A DNA stretch of 64,000 nucleotides, taken from contig NZ_CANLZU010000022.1 of assembly GCF_947495715.1 (NCBI RefSeq), forward strand, positions 1 to 64,000, given 5' to 3'. This stretch comes from an uncultured Oceanisphaera sp. (GTDB lineage: Bacteria > Pseudomonadota > Gammaproteobacteria > Enterobacterales > Aeromonadaceae). Below are positions 18,278 through 27,284 of the stretch, in pieces. Each line of letters begins with the position of its first letter. The stretch's first letter is position 1. The notes beneath the pieces are model-generated. The model did not search any database. It was not told where the DNA came from and was given only the letters and a program-made list of their open reading frames with translations. Position numbers and translations under genes: made by a program.

Positions 18278-19077
18278 GCCAGCAGCCCCTCGCACTCGGT
18301 CTTGTCGTGCGCCGCCCCCAGCAGACTGGCGATGGTGCCGCACAGATCAAGCTGCCGCGGTTGAGCCTCGGCGTCATGGCTGAAGGCATGGCCGGCCACA
18401 AACAGGGGGATGTCCCGCTCTTCCGGCAAAATACCGCTGTGGCTGTGATCCCGGTTCATGCCGTGATCGCTGGTGATCAACACCTGATAGCCTTCATCCA
18501 GCCAGCGCGGCAGGTAATCGGCCAGCAGCAGATCGAAACGGCGGGCGCTGTTGCGGTACTGGCGCGAGTCCAGGCCGAATTTGTGGCCGGCATCATCGGT
18601 GTTCATGGGGTGGATCAGCAGAAAGTCCGGGTCGAACCGGGTTCTGAGGATCTCCGCGTCCTGCAGCAGGTGGCAGTCCGGGTAGTGGTCCCGGGAATAA
18701 AACAGCCCGTACTGGATAGGCAGCTCCGGATCCTGGGTGAAGCGATCCCGTACCGGCTGATAAGGGGCCCGGTTATACAGTTCGCTTACCCAGTGATAGG
18801 CGGCCGCCGCCGTGGTCAGTCCCGCCCGACGCGCCAGAGAGAAAATGCTCTGCTGGGTGCTGAGGCGAACCATGTCGTTATTCAGTATGCCGCTGTCTAC
18901 CGGCCGGGTACCGGTGAGAATGCATTCGTAGAGGGGGCGGGACACCGCCGGCAGTTCACATTGCATCTGGTAGCCGGTCATACGACCGGCTTCGTTCAGG
19001 CCCTGAAGGTAGCCCAGGCAATCCCGGGCAACCTCGTAGGCCAGGCCGTCGATAACGACGAGTATGACCTTGTTCAT
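18274..19077 (-). CDS. Alkaline-phosphatase-superfamily hydrolase (nucleotide pyrophosphatase-like)
   Basis: The 267-residue protein has the two-metal site of the superfamily: VVIDG (Asp10), DDAGHKFG and TSDHGM with DHSHSG. Ser46 in the AVSRPLY segment takes the position of the Thr nucleophile of phosphodiesterases and phosphonoacetate hydrolase. It has no signal peptide, so it acts in the cytoplasm. It lies two bases after the binding-protein gene and overlaps the permease gene. A role in cleaving an imported phosphoester, phosphodiester or phosphonate is likely; the substrate is unknown. Confidence 0.82.
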   Translation of the reverse strand: MNKVILVVIDGLAYEVARDCLGYLQGLNEAGRMTGYQMQCELPAVSRPLYECILTGTRPVDSGILNNDMVRLSTQQSIFSLARRAGLTTAAAAYHWVSELYNRAPYQPVRDRFTQDPELPIQYGLFYSRDHYPDCHLLQDAEILRTRFDPDFLLIHPMNTDDAGHKFGLDSRQYRNSARRFDLLLADYLPRWLDEGYQVLITSDHGMNRDHSHSGILPEERDIPLFVAGHAFSHDAEAQPRQLDLCGTIASLLGAAHDKTECEGLLA

Positions 19078-19079
19078 GT

Positions 19080-20132
19080 TTACCTCTGCTGGTGGATCAG
19101 AACGGCAGACTGCCACTGGCGGGACAGGGTGCGGGTGCTCTTTTCCCAGGCATCCTGATCGGCAATGGGCCGCGCCGCGGCATACATGTCGTTGGGCAGC
19201 AGTTTTTCCTGCACATCGGCGGGCAGGGTAACGGTGCTGCGAATGGGGCGGGCATAGCCGCGGGCCAGGTTGATTTGCCCTGCATCGCTCAGTATGTATT
19301 CCCGGGCCAGCTTGGCGGCGTTGGGATGCTTGGCATACTTGTTGATGATGGTGGCGTAGCCGGAAATCAGCGAGCCGTCACTGGGAATCACCACGGTAAA
19401 GCGGTCGCGGTCGATCTGATCCCGGTAGCTGAGGGCGTTGAAGTCCCACAGTATCGCCATTTCCACTTCCCCTTTTTCCAGGTTGGCGATATTGGGGTCT
19501 ACCGGTGACAGGCGGCCCTGCTTGGCCAGCTCGGCAAACAGCGTCAGGGCCGGCTTGATATTGGACTCGTCTCCGCCCTGGGCAAAGGCGGCGGCCAGCA
19601 CGGCACTGTTGGCCTGAGCGGCGACACCCACGTCACCCACGGTGACCTGGTAGTCACCATTCAGCAGATCCTGCCAGGAGGTCGGCGCCTTGGTGACCAG
19701 CTCGTTGTTGACGATAAAGGCGATGGTGCCGGTGTAGCCCAGCATCCAGTGGCCGTCTTTGTCTTTGGCCCAGTCGGGAATTTCATCCCAGGTAGAGGGC
19801 TTGTAGGCTTGAGTGACGCCCTGGCGCACGGCGATGGGGCCGAAGGCGGCACCCACATCACCGATATCGGCGGTGGCATTGTTTTTTTCGGCGGCAAACT
19901 TGGCAATTTCCTGGGCCGAGCTCATGTCGGTATCCTGATGCTGAATGCCGTAGTGGTCACCCAGATCCTGCCAGGTGTCCTTCCAGTTGGCCCAGCTGTC
20001 GGGCATGCCGACGCTGTACACCTTGCCTTCGGCGCGGGCCTTGCTTTCCAGTTCGTCGAGTTCGGTGGCCAGTACCGGAGTGGTACTCAGGGCCAGGGCA
20101 AGCAGACTTGAGGTTTTCAGTATCGTCTTCAT
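19080..20132 (-). CDS. Periplasmic substrate-binding protein of PotD/AepX-like class
   Basis: The 350-residue protein has signal peptide MKTILKTSSLLALALSTTPVLA and the extracellular solute-binding fold with GYTGTIAFIVNNELV, a tryptophan-rich ligand region near WANWKDTW, and EMAILWDFNALSYRD. The ATG at 20132 is preferred to a TTG three codons upstream. It is the first gene of the operon and faces the GntR/UTRA regulator. Spermidine, iron, thiamine and 2-aminoethylphosphonate binders share this fold. The phosphatase partners favour a phosphorus compound, which is inference. Confidence 0.85.
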   Translation of the reverse strand: MKTILKTSSLLALALSTTPVLATELDELESKARAEGKVYSVGMPDSWANWKDTWQDLGDHYGIQHQDTDMSSAQEIAKFAAEKNNATADIGDVGAAFGPIAVRQGVTQAYKPSTWDEIPDWAKDKDGHWMLGYTGTIAFIVNNELVTKAPTSWQDLLNGDYQVTVGDVGVAAQANSAVLAAAFAQGGDESNIKPALTLFAELAKQGRLSPVDPNIANLEKGEVEMAILWDFNALSYRDQIDRDRFTVVIPSDGSLISGYATIINKYAKHPNAAKLAREYILSDAGQINLARGYARPIRSTVTLPADVQEKLLPNDMYAAARPIADQDAWEKSTRTLSRQWQSAVLIHQQR

Positions 20133-20146
20133 CGGTTCCAATCCTC

Positions 20147-20158
20147 TGGACTAGGTCA
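20147..20158. promoter_or_regulatory. Candidate operator upstream of the transporter operon
   Basis: TGGACTAGGTCA shares the half TGGACTA with the site in front of the regulator gene (20301-20312) and lies just upstream of the first operon gene. Binding by the divergent UTRA regulator is inference. Confidence 0.4.
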
Positions 20159-20300
20159 GGTTCGAAGCCGATGTTAGAGCGGGTTTGTGACAGTGTTACG
20201 ACACTTTTATGGCGGAAAAATGAGTTTTCGCCGTATCTTTACCCAGTAATCAGATCATTTTGCTGTCATAAATCGATGTGACACTGGCATGAATATTATC

Positions 20301-20312
20301 TGGACTATACCA
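20301..20312. promoter_or_regulatory. Candidate operator in the leader of the GntR/UTRA gene
   Basis: TGGACTATACCA has the TGG-N6-CCA symmetry common to GntR/HutC operators and ends five bases before the ATG at 20318. The rest of 20142-20317 is AT-rich and should hold the two divergent promoters. Confidence 0.5.
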
Positions 20313-20317
20313 AGAGC

Positions 20318-21049
20318 ATGAGCGAACAAAGGACCACACAAAGCTCCGCCATTATTGGGGCGTTACGACAACAACTGAACAGTCAGACGCTGGCCGCAGG
20401 CAACAAGCTACCGGCCGAGCGGGAACTGGCTGACTTGTTTGATACCACCCGCATCACGGTGAAAGAGGCATTGCATCATCTGGAGGCCGAGGGGCTGATC
20501 TATCGGGAAGAGCGGCGAGGCTGGTTTGTGTCTCGCCCCCGGCTGGTTTACAACCCGGTCAGCCGCTCTCATTTTCATGCGCTGGTGGCGGCACAACAGC
20601 GGGTGGCGACCACCCGGGTGCTGAGTTGCGAAACGGTGCTGGCCCCGGCCGAGCTGGTATCCGACATGGCGCTGGCACCGCTTAGCCGGCTGACGCGCAT
20701 CTGCCGGCTGCGCAGTATCGACCGGCGGCCGGTGCTCTATACCGAGCACTATCTGATCCCCGAGTATTTTCCCGCTATCGGCGAGCAGGATCTGAGCCAG
20801 TCGCTGACCCGGCTGTATGAGCATCAGTATGGCCTGCGTTACGGTCGCTCCCGGTTCGATATCTGCCCGACTGCCGCCCGCGGCGAGGCGGCCCGGGCGC
20901 TCAGTCTGGCCGAAGGCAGCCCGGTGCTGGCGGTCACCCGTATCAATTACGATCAACAGGGCCGGATCATCGACTGCGACCGCGAAATCTGGCGTCACGA
21001 TGCGGTGCGCATTCGCATCGACAGCCAGGAGCCGGCCTTTTCCGGCTGA
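20318..21049 (+). CDS. GntR-family regulator with UTRA ligand domain (PhnR-like)
   Basis: The 243-residue protein has an N-terminal winged helix (about 8-75: LPAERELADLFDTTRITVKEALHHLEAEGLI) and a C-terminal UTRA domain (about 90-235: VLYTEHYLIPEYFPAI, then ALSLAEGSPVLAVTRINYD). HutC-type regulators are usually repressors released by a small ligand. Divergence from the transporter/phosphatase operon and the shared TGGACTA sites suggest it controls that operon and itself. PhnR of 2-aminoethylphosphonate gene clusters is the nearest functional analogue I know. Confidence 0.88.
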   Translation: MSEQRTTQSSAIIGALRQQLNSQTLAAGNKLPAERELADLFDTTRITVKEALHHLEAEGLIYREERRGWFVSRPRLVYNPVSRSHFHALVAAQQRVATTRVLSCETVLAPAELVSDMALAPLSRLTRICRLRSIDRRPVLYTEHYLIPEYFPAIGEQDLSQSLTRLYEHQYGLRYGRSRFDICPTAARGEAARALSLAEGSPVLAVTRINYDQQGRIIDCDREIWRHDAVRIRIDSQEPAFSG

Positions 21050-21069
21050 TCACGCCGAGGGGGAATGGC

Positions 21070-21933
21070 TCAGTGTGGCGTGTCGGTCAGCAAGGTTGTC
21101 AGCGGCAGTCGGCTGCGAAACAGGTTGGTGGCGTGCCCTTCACGAGTGAAGTAGATGGCATCGTCGTGACCGAGGGCAATGCCTTCAAACTGGCCGCTGC
21201 GGCTCAGGATAAAACGGCGGCCACCGGCTTCATCGACACGGCCGTCCCGCACCGGATACAGCCACAGCCAGGCGCGGCGGATAAACCAGTTACGGCTGTA
21301 GCCGACCAGCAGCAAGGTTTGAGTGTTCGTATCATAATCGGCCCCGGTGACCAGCATGCCGGTATTCAGCCGTTGCCGTTCACTCAGCAGGGCCGGAGTG
21401 ACGCCGGGAGACAGCGGGTAGACCGCCGTTTGCTGATCCAGCCAGCGTTTGGTCAGCAGCCACAGCTCGTCTTCGACCCAGGTCAGCGCCTCGGCGTCGA
21501 AATTGTGCTGGTGGCGGGGCGGCCGGAAGTCGTGCTGCTCGGCATAACGGATCTTGACCGGCGTTTGCGGGATCAGGTGCTTGCCGTTGGCGACGAGCGG
21601 CAGTATGCGCAGACCCTGGCGTCGGCCGCCATTGTTGCCGATATCCGCCAGATACAGGGTGCTCTCGTGCACGGCAATGTCTTCCCAGTCATGATTGTCC
21701 AAGGCCACGGCGTGCCGGGCGGTGAGGTTGCCGGCATCGTTCAGCACAAACAGCTCGGGGTCGTTGCCGCTGTCGTTATGGCTGACAAAGCCTTGTTGCC
21801 AGCGGGCCAGGCCCGAGGTTTCCGCCAGGCTGGACGGGAAGTCGGCCACCGGCACCAGTTCGAGCTGCGGCCCCTGGGCGGCTACACAACCGGCCAGTAA
21901 CAGCACGAACAGAGCAGGAAAAACAGGGCGCAT
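21070..21933 (-). CDS. Putative lipoprotein, beta-propeller-like
   Basis: The 287-residue protein has lipoprotein signal MRPVFPALFVLLLAGC. The mature part has repeated short beta-type segments (GLARWQQGFVSHNDSG, WEDIAVHESTLYLADIGNN, FDAEALTWVEDELWLLTKRW, FEGIALGHDDAIYFTREG) resembling blades of phytase-esterase-like or NHL propellers. An acidic motif HDWEDIA, recalling Ca-binding propellers, is present. Function unknown. It is convergent with the GntR gene and alone. Confidence 0.7.
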   Translation of the reverse strand: MRPVFPALFVLLLAGCVAAQGPQLELVPVADFPSSLAETSGLARWQQGFVSHNDSGNDPELFVLNDAGNLTARHAVALDNHDWEDIAVHESTLYLADIGNNGGRRQGLRILPLVANGKHLIPQTPVKIRYAEQHDFRPPRHQHNFDAEALTWVEDELWLLTKRWLDQQTAVYPLSPGVTPALLSERQRLNTGMLVTGADYDTNTQTLLLVGYSRNWFIRRAWLWLYPVRDGRVDEAGGRRFILSRSGQFEGIALGHDDAIYFTREGHATNLFRSRLPLTTLLTDTPH

Positions 21934-22224
21934 CACACTTATCCGGATGGAAGTAGAACAGCCGTTATAACGACACTGGCGTCGGATGCAAGTGAAAATT
22001 CGGCAGTCATGTCGTTCGTCAACGTCACCCTGGATAGTTGCTGTAATGTGAAACTTGTAATGATCACTGTTAATGAGGTTATGAGCAGTTAAGCATGCTG
22101 TATATAGTCAAATTAACCGACGCACTTTCTTATTTTATTTTGATAATCAGCTCAAAATTTCACCTTCAAACTGTTAAGCTGCCCGCAAAATTGACCATAC
22201 AGTTAAATAAAGGGGAGAATCAGA

Positions 22225-23115
22225 GTGACCAAGGGTGTTGCGCTGTCGGTATTTTCGTCGGTGTTGTTTGCGCTGTTGTATTACTACGCCAGCCTGATGA
22301 CGCCGTTGAGCGGCGAAATCGTGTTCGGTTGGCGCATGCTGCTGACCATGCCCTGTGTCGGTCTGTTTCTGCTTTACAGTGGTGATTGGCGGCTGGTGAT
22401 CTCGCTGTTTTCCCAGCTTAAAAGCCGCCCGTTATTATGGATAGGCTTGCCCTTGTCTTCCGCCCTGGTGGGGGTGCAGCTGTGGATCTTCATGTGGGCG
22501 CCCATCAACGGGCGAGGGCTGCCGGTGTCGCTCGGCTACTTCATGATGCCACTGGTGCTGGTGCTCATCGGCCGTTTTGTCTATCAGGAGCGCCCGACCC
22601 GGTTGCAGTGGCTGGCGGTGGCCTGTGCCGCCGTGGGCGTGAGCAACGAGCTGTGGCAGGCCGGCGGTATTTCCTGGGAAACCCTGGTGGTGGCCATCGG
22701 TTATCCGCTGTATTTCGTCTGGCGCCGCTGGCTGGGTACCGACAACCTGGGCGGTCTCTGGTGTGACATGTTGTTGATGATTCCCGTCGCCGCCTGGTTT
22801 GTATTGTCGATTGATGCACCTTTGGCCGCCTTTGGCGAGCGACCGCTGCTGTATCTGCTGGTACTGGGGCTGGGCATGATCAGTGCGCTGGCGCTGGTGT
22901 GCTACATTCTGGCCAGCCGTCGTCTGCCGTTCAGCCTGTTTGGCCTGCTCGGTTATGTGGAGCCAATTTTGCTGGTGGTGGTGTCGCTGGTGCTGGGCGA
23001 GAGTATCTCGGACGCCGAGTGGCCGACCTATATCGCCATCTGGATAGCGGTGGGCTTGCTGGTGCTGGAAGGGGTGCGCAAGCTGCTGGCGTTTCGGCGC
23101 TATCCGTTCGATTAA
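22225..23115 (+). CDS. rarD: EamA/DMT-superfamily permease RarD
   Basis: The 296-residue protein has ten predicted helices in two EamA halves. MTPLSGEIVFGWRML and LQLWIFMWAPINGRGLPVSLGYFMMPL-type segments are typical of RarD (here VQLWIFMWA). Its transport substrate is not established. The start is GTG with GGGGAG upstream. The 288 bases before it are AT-rich with no recognised site. It is convergent with the next DMT gene, three bases apart and with no terminator visible. Confidence 0.87.
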   Translation: MTKGVALSVFSSVLFALLYYYASLMTPLSGEIVFGWRMLLTMPCVGLFLLYSGDWRLVISLFSQLKSRPLLWIGLPLSSALVGVQLWIFMWAPINGRGLPVSLGYFMMPLVLVLIGRFVYQERPTRLQWLAVACAAVGVSNELWQAGGISWETLVVAIGYPLYFVWRRWLGTDNLGGLWCDMLLMIPVAAWFVLSIDAPLAAFGERPLLYLLVLGLGMISALALVCYILASRRLPFSLFGLLGYVEPILLVVVSLVLGESISDAEWPTYIAIWIAVGLLVLEGVRKLLAFRRYPFD

Positions 23116-23118
23116 CCG

Positions 23119-24000
23119 TCAGGCCCACATTACGCACACGGCGGCGATGACGATCAGAGCCAGCCCCAGGTGATCGTGACGGGCCAGCTTGTCCTTGAAG
23201 TACCAGGCGGAAATCAGCAGGGTAAACAGCACCTCGATCTGGCCCAGGGTCTTGACCAGGGCCACGCTTTCCAGGCTCATGGCGCTGAACCAGCCGATGG
23301 ATCCCAGGCAGCTGGTGAGGCTGACCAGAGCGGTCAGGCCGGGTCGGCGAATCAGGCCCACGAGACTGGCGGGATCGCGAAGCCCCAGCCAGCCCACCAG
23401 TAGCAGGGTTTGCAGGCCGATCACCAGCAGTAATACCCAGGCGGCGGAGAAGGGAAAGGGCAATTCAAGCAGCAGGCTGGCTTCCCGCACCCACAGCGAG
23501 GTCAGCGCAAAGGCCAGGCCACTGCCGAGGCCAAGCAACAGCGTCATCGGCGATACCGCCCCGGCGGCTCTGTGCAGGCCGCTCAGTAACCACACCGCCA
23601 TGCCACCCAGCAGCACGCCCAGCCAGCCGAGCCCGGTGAGGGAAGTGCCGAAAAAGAACACCCCCAGCACCGCCGCCAGAATGGCCTCGCTCTTGGCCAG
23701 TCCCACGCCCACCGCATAGTTGCGCAACTGAAACAGCCGCACCATCAGGGCGGTGGCCAGGATCTGGCAAAGCGCGGCCCCCACTATGTAACCGGCAAAG
23801 GGCACGGAAAAGTCGGGCAGGGGTTGCCGGGGTTGCCAGCGATACAGCAGCCACAGATAAGTGGCGGCAATGGGGCCGGCCAGAATAAAGCGCGCCAGGG
23901 TTACGCTGGTGGCGCCGAGGCTCTGGCTGAGCTGTTTTTGAAAGGCGTTGCGCCAGGCCTGCATCAGGGCGGCGAACAGGGTAAAGGGGATCCAGAGCAT
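23119..24000 (-). CDS. EamA-family (DMT) transporter
   Basis: The 293-residue membrane protein has ten predicted helices and two EamA repeats, including GLAKSEAILAAVLGVFFF in the first half and TLGQIEVLFTLLISAWYF in the second, the conserved helix-4/9 region of DMT exporters. The substrate is unknown. The ATG at 24000 has no good ribosome binding site. The seven-base repeat locus starts nine bases upstream, so promoter or leader function may have been altered by it. Confidence 0.82.
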   Translation of the reverse strand: MLWIPFTLFAALMQAWRNAFQKQLSQSLGATSVTLARFILAGPIAATYLWLLYRWQPRQPLPDFSVPFAGYIVGAALCQILATALMVRLFQLRNYAVGVGLAKSEAILAAVLGVFFFGTSLTGLGWLGVLLGGMAVWLLSGLHRAAGAVSPMTLLLGLGSGLAFALTSLWVREASLLLELPFPFSAAWVLLLVIGLQTLLLVGWLGLRDPASLVGLIRRPGLTALVSLTSCLGSIGWFSAMSLESVALVKTLGQIEVLFTLLISAWYFKDKLARHDHLGLALIVIAAVCVMWA

Positions 24001-24008
24001 GTAATGGC

Positions 24009-24149
24009 CGTGAAGTGTGAAGGGTAAGGTGTGAGGGGAAAAGCGTGAGGTGTGAGGTGTAAGGCGTGAGGAGTTCGGGCCAGACCTTCAGGCTCTGGTG
24101 TTTTTCACCTCACCCCTCACCCCTCACCTCTCACCTCTCACTCCTCACT
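24009..24149. repeat. Inverted seven-base tandem arrays around a hairpin (locus B)
   Basis: Left: nine units in strict seven-base phase, mostly CGTGAGG or TGTGAGG (24009-24071). Centre: a hairpin CCAGA...TCTGG followed by TTTTT (24080-24105), terminator-like on the plus strand. Right: six units of CCTCACC and variants (24108-24149), the reverse complement of the left motif, running into the trhO stop codon at 24148. It resembles locus A without a recognisable GTAG pair. Confidence 0.7.
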
Positions 24150-25134
24150 ATGCTTTATTCTTTTGCTGCTGCTCCAGCTTGCGCGCCTGCTTCTCTGCCC
24201 GACGTTGCTCGGCATTGGCCACCGCATCGCTGCCGATGTGGGCCTGGCCCCGGGCCCTGGCCAGTTGCAGCTGATGCTCGCGCTCGGCGTAGCGGCGCTT
24301 TTGTTCCGGCGTCTGCTGATCATGACAATGAGCGCAGCTCACGCCATGCCGGTAATGCGGGCTTTGCAGATCATCCGGCGACAGCGGGGCCCGGCAGGCG
24401 GAGCACAGCTGGTACTGGCCCGGTTGCAGCTGGTGATCCACCGTGACCCGATTGTCGAACACGAAGCACTCGCCCTGCCACAGCGACTCCTGCTCCGGCA
24501 CTTCTTCCAGGTATTTCAGAATGCCGCCATGCAGGTGATACACCTCGTCGAAGCCCTGCTCCTTGAGATAGGCGGTGCTTTTTTCACAGCGAATGCCGCC
24601 GGTGCAGAACATGGCCACTTTCTTGTGCTTGTTGGCATCCAGATTGTTTTTGACGTACTCGGGAAACTCGCGAAAGCTCTCGGTATTGGGATTGAGCGCG
24701 CCCTTGAAGGTACCGATATCCACTTCGTAGTCGTTGCGGGTATCCACCAACACCACGTCCGGATCCGAGATCAGCGCGTTCCAGTCTTTGGGCGCCACAT
24801 AGGTGCCGACCACCCGCTTGGGATCGATGCCTTCCACGCCCAGGGTCACGATTTCCTTTTTCAGTTTTACCTTGGTGCGGTAGAAAGGCTGCTCTTCGCT
24901 GAGCGACTCCTTGTAATCGATACCGTTGAAACGGGCATCGGCATCAAACCAGGCCTTGAGCCGGTCGATGGCGACGCGCGAGCCGGCCACGGTGCCGTTG
25001 ATGCCCTCGGCCGCCAGCAGCAGGGTGCCGCGGATTTGCTCGGACTCCATCATGCTCTGCAGCGGTTCGCGCAGCGCTTCGTGGTTGTCCAGGGTAACGA
25101 ATTTATAGAGGGCACAAACAACAAACTGAGACAT
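24148..25134 (-). CDS. trhO: tRNA uridine(34) hydroxylase TrhO (rhodanese family)
   Basis: The 328-residue protein matches YceA/TrhO: an N-terminal acylphosphatase-like part ([17 protein letters not shown]), a rhodanese domain with [19 protein letters not shown] and the active loop [10 protein letters not shown], and a C-terminal segment with two CxxC pairs (CSAC, CAHC). TrhO makes 5-hydroxyuridine at the tRNA wobble position using oxygen. The C-terminus is lysine/glutamine-rich. Its last codon is embedded in the heptamer array. Confidence 0.92.
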   Translation of the reverse strand: MSQFVVCALYKFVTLDNHEALREPLQSMMESEQIRGTLLLAAEGINGTVAGSRVAIDRLKAWFDADARFNGIDYKESLSEEQPFYRTKVKLKKEIVTLGVEGIDPKRVVGTYVAPKDWNALISDPDVVLVDTRNDYEVDIGTFKGALNPNTESFREFPEYVKNNLDANKHKKVAMFCTGGIRCEKSTAYLKEQGFDEVYHLHGGILKYLEEVPEQESLWQGECFVFDNRVTVDHQLQPGQYQLCSACRAPLSPDDLQSPHYRHGVSCAHCHDQQTPEQKRRYAEREHQLQLARARGQAHIGSDAVANAEQRRAEKQARKLEQQQKNKA

Positions 25135-25259
25135 GGTTTCCTCCAGCGCCGGCCGTGCGCTGTATCAAGCAAAAATTCGGGGTCACACTCGCAGAGCATG
25201 ACCTGACAGGGCGCGCATAATAGCAAATATTTGTGCCTGCATGTATCCGTTGCTTATTT

Positions 25260-25623
25260 ATACCAATCCCGGTAAGGAACTGATCATCTTTTAGGCCTGT
25301 GATCCAGAGGTAACACAGTCGTTTCCCTCGACACGCTACGAGTACCTCCATGTAGGCTCGGACATGCCATCTGACCGCCAGGGATGGCGGGAATGACGGA
25401 ACGGCAGGAGCATTTTCCGGCCATGGCATGTCACGGTCGTGGGAAACGATCTCTGTTACCTCTGCTTGTACACCGAGTTGCCCGAAGACGGCGCCAACAG
25501 GCGACGCCAAAGCATCAGGGAGGATAAAGGGATCTGCTCCGCCGACCTTCTGTTTCAGGGATGAAACAGAGAGCGTACATGGATGTATTCATAGCGAGTC
25601 GGTGGAGCGGGCCCTTTGTCCGA
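25260..25623 (-). repeat. 360-bp intergenic element, copy 1
   Basis: In minus orientation it begins near 25623 (GACAAAGGGCCCGCTCC) and ends with ATTGGTAT at 25260-25267. It carries an outer stem GTCGGTGGAGC (25598-25608) against GCTCCGCCGACC (25536-25547), hairpin CTGTTTC/GAAACAG with loop AGGGAT (25550-25569) and hairpin CCGCC/GGCGG with loop AGGGAT (25375-25390). About 300 bases align with copies 2 and 3. One long frame is open but is probably not a gene. It fills most of the 565-base gap between tcyP and trhO. Confidence 0.85.
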
Positions 25624-25655
25624 GTTTTGGGGCTGTCAGATTTTGTTATCAAAAA

Positions 25656-25681
25656 AAAACGGCGCCCGTAGGCGCCGTTTT
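25656..25681 (-). terminator. Terminator downstream of tcyP
   Basis: AAAACGGCGCC, loop CGTA, GGCGCCGTTTT. On the minus strand the stem is followed by a nine-base U run (the A run 25651-25659), 19 bases after the tcyP stop. Confidence 0.9.
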
Positions 25682-25699
25682 ATATCAGTAAGGGTGAAG

Positions 25700-27088
25700 T
25701 TAACCGGCGGCGGGTACCGGGGTGTCGGCTTCTTCATCCCGGTTGAATACCGCTTCGTCGGTCTGGCCCAGCAGCTTGCTGCTGATGGTACCGGCGGTCA
25801 TGGCGCCGTTGACGTTGAGCGCGGTGCGCGCCATGTCGATCAGCGGCTCGATGGAGATAAGCAGGGCGGCCAGGGCCACCGGCATACCCATGATCGGCAG
25901 CACGATCAGCGCGGCGAAAGTCGCGCCGCCACCGACACCGGCCACGCCGAAAGAGGCGAGGGTAATCACCCCGACCAGGGTCGCCAGCCACAGCGGATCC
26001 AGCACATCGATGCCCATGGTGGGGGCTATCATCACCGCCAGCATGGCCGGGTAGATACCGGCACAACCGTTCTGGCCTATGGTGGCGCCGAAAGAAGCCG
26101 AGAAGTTGGCGATGCTTTCCGGTACGCCCAGTTTGCGGGTCTGGGCCTGCACGTTCAGCGGTATGGTGGCGGCGCTGGAGCGGCTGGTAAAGGCGAAGGC
26201 CAGCACCGGCCACACCTTGGTGAAGAAGCGTTTGGCGTTGACGCCGACCAGGGTCAGCAGCAGGCCGTGCACTGCAAACATGATGGCGATGGCCACATAA
26301 GAGGCCAGCAAAAAGCCGCCCAGACTGATCACGTCCTGCAGGTTGGAGCCGGCGATGACCTTGGTCATCAATGCCATGACGCCGTAGGGTGTCAGCTTCA
26401 TCACCAGGCGAACCAGACGCATCACCAGTGCCTGCAGCGCTTCGATGCCACCAATGACCCGACGGCCCAGTTCGGGCTCGTCTTTCAGCAGCGACAGGGT
26501 GGCGAGACCCAGGAAGACGGCGAAAATCACCACACCGATGATGGCGGTGGGGCTGGCGCCGGTCATGTCGGCGAAGGGATTGCGCGGAATAAAGGACACC
26601 AGCAATTGCGGCATCGACAGGTTGGCCACGCTGGCTACCTGGGCCTGCAGCTGTTCGGCGCGGGCCAGCTCGCGGGCACCCTGCACCAGATCGGCGGCAT
26701 TGAGACCGAAGCTGTGGGTGACAAAGACCCCGACCAGCGCCGAGATGGCGGTGGTAAACAGCAGCACGCCCAGCGTGAGGGCGCTGATCTTGCCGAGCGA
26801 GGTGGCGTTGTGCAGTCGGGATACCGCCCCGAGAATGGACACCAGCACCAGCGGAATCACGATCATCTGCAGCAGGCGCACATAACCGCCGCCGACCACG
26901 TTAACCCATTCCAGGGTGCGGGCGATGGTGTTGGCGTCATACAGCGTCTGCATGATGAAACCGGCAGCCACACCGAACAGCAGGCCGGTCAGTACCTGGC
27001 GAGAAAGGGATTGGCCGCGACGGGACAGTTTACCCAGCAGCAGCATCAGCAATAAAAAAACTGCCAGATTGAATAACACAATCAGCAT
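25700..27088 (-). CDS. tcyP: L-cystine symporter TcyP
   Basis: The 462-residue protein belongs to the dicarboxylate/amino acid:cation symporter family and has the length of E. coli TcyP (YdjN). Family marks are the serine-rich hairpin [40 protein letters not shown] and the C-terminal [19 protein letters not shown]. It imports cystine across the inner membrane. It is monocistronic with a strong terminator. Confidence 0.9.
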   Translation of the reverse strand: MLIVLFNLAVFLLLMLLLGKLSRRGQSLSRQVLTGLLFGVAAGFIMQTLYDANTIARTLEWVNVVGGGYVRLLQMIVIPLVLVSILGAVSRLHNATSLGKISALTLGVLLFTTAISALVGVFVTHSFGLNAADLVQGARELARAEQLQAQVASVANLSMPQLLVSFIPRNPFADMTGASPTAIIGVVIFAVFLGLATLSLLKDEPELGRRVIGGIEALQALVMRLVRLVMKLTPYGVMALMTKVIAGSNLQDVISLGGFLLASYVAIAIMFAVHGLLLTLVGVNAKRFFTKVWPVLAFAFTSRSSAATIPLNVQAQTRKLGVPESIANFSASFGATIGQNGCAGIYPAMLAVMIAPTMGIDVLDPLWLATLVGVITLASFGVAGVGGGATFAALIVLPIMGMPVALAALLISIEPLIDMARTALNVNGAMTAGTISSKLLGQTDEAVFNRDEEADTPVPAAG

Positions 27089-27284
27089 GGTGACTCCGTG
27101 AACAGAAAATAATATCGATGGCGGGCGATGCTAGCAGCAGATTTGACTTATTGATAATCGATTTGGTTATGAGTTATGAATTATTGAGTGTTGGGCGGCG
27201 GTAACGTGCTGTTAAAGCAGGTTTTTGCATTAAATTCGAACAATATTGGCAGGCAGGGCCCGAATAAGCGCCCTGCCGGGAGTA

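Noticed and set aside
25616..27055. Long plus-strand open frame opposite tcyP
   Set aside because: The product is Gln/His/Gly-rich low-complexity sequence typical of an antisense frame; tcyP is well supported on the other strand.
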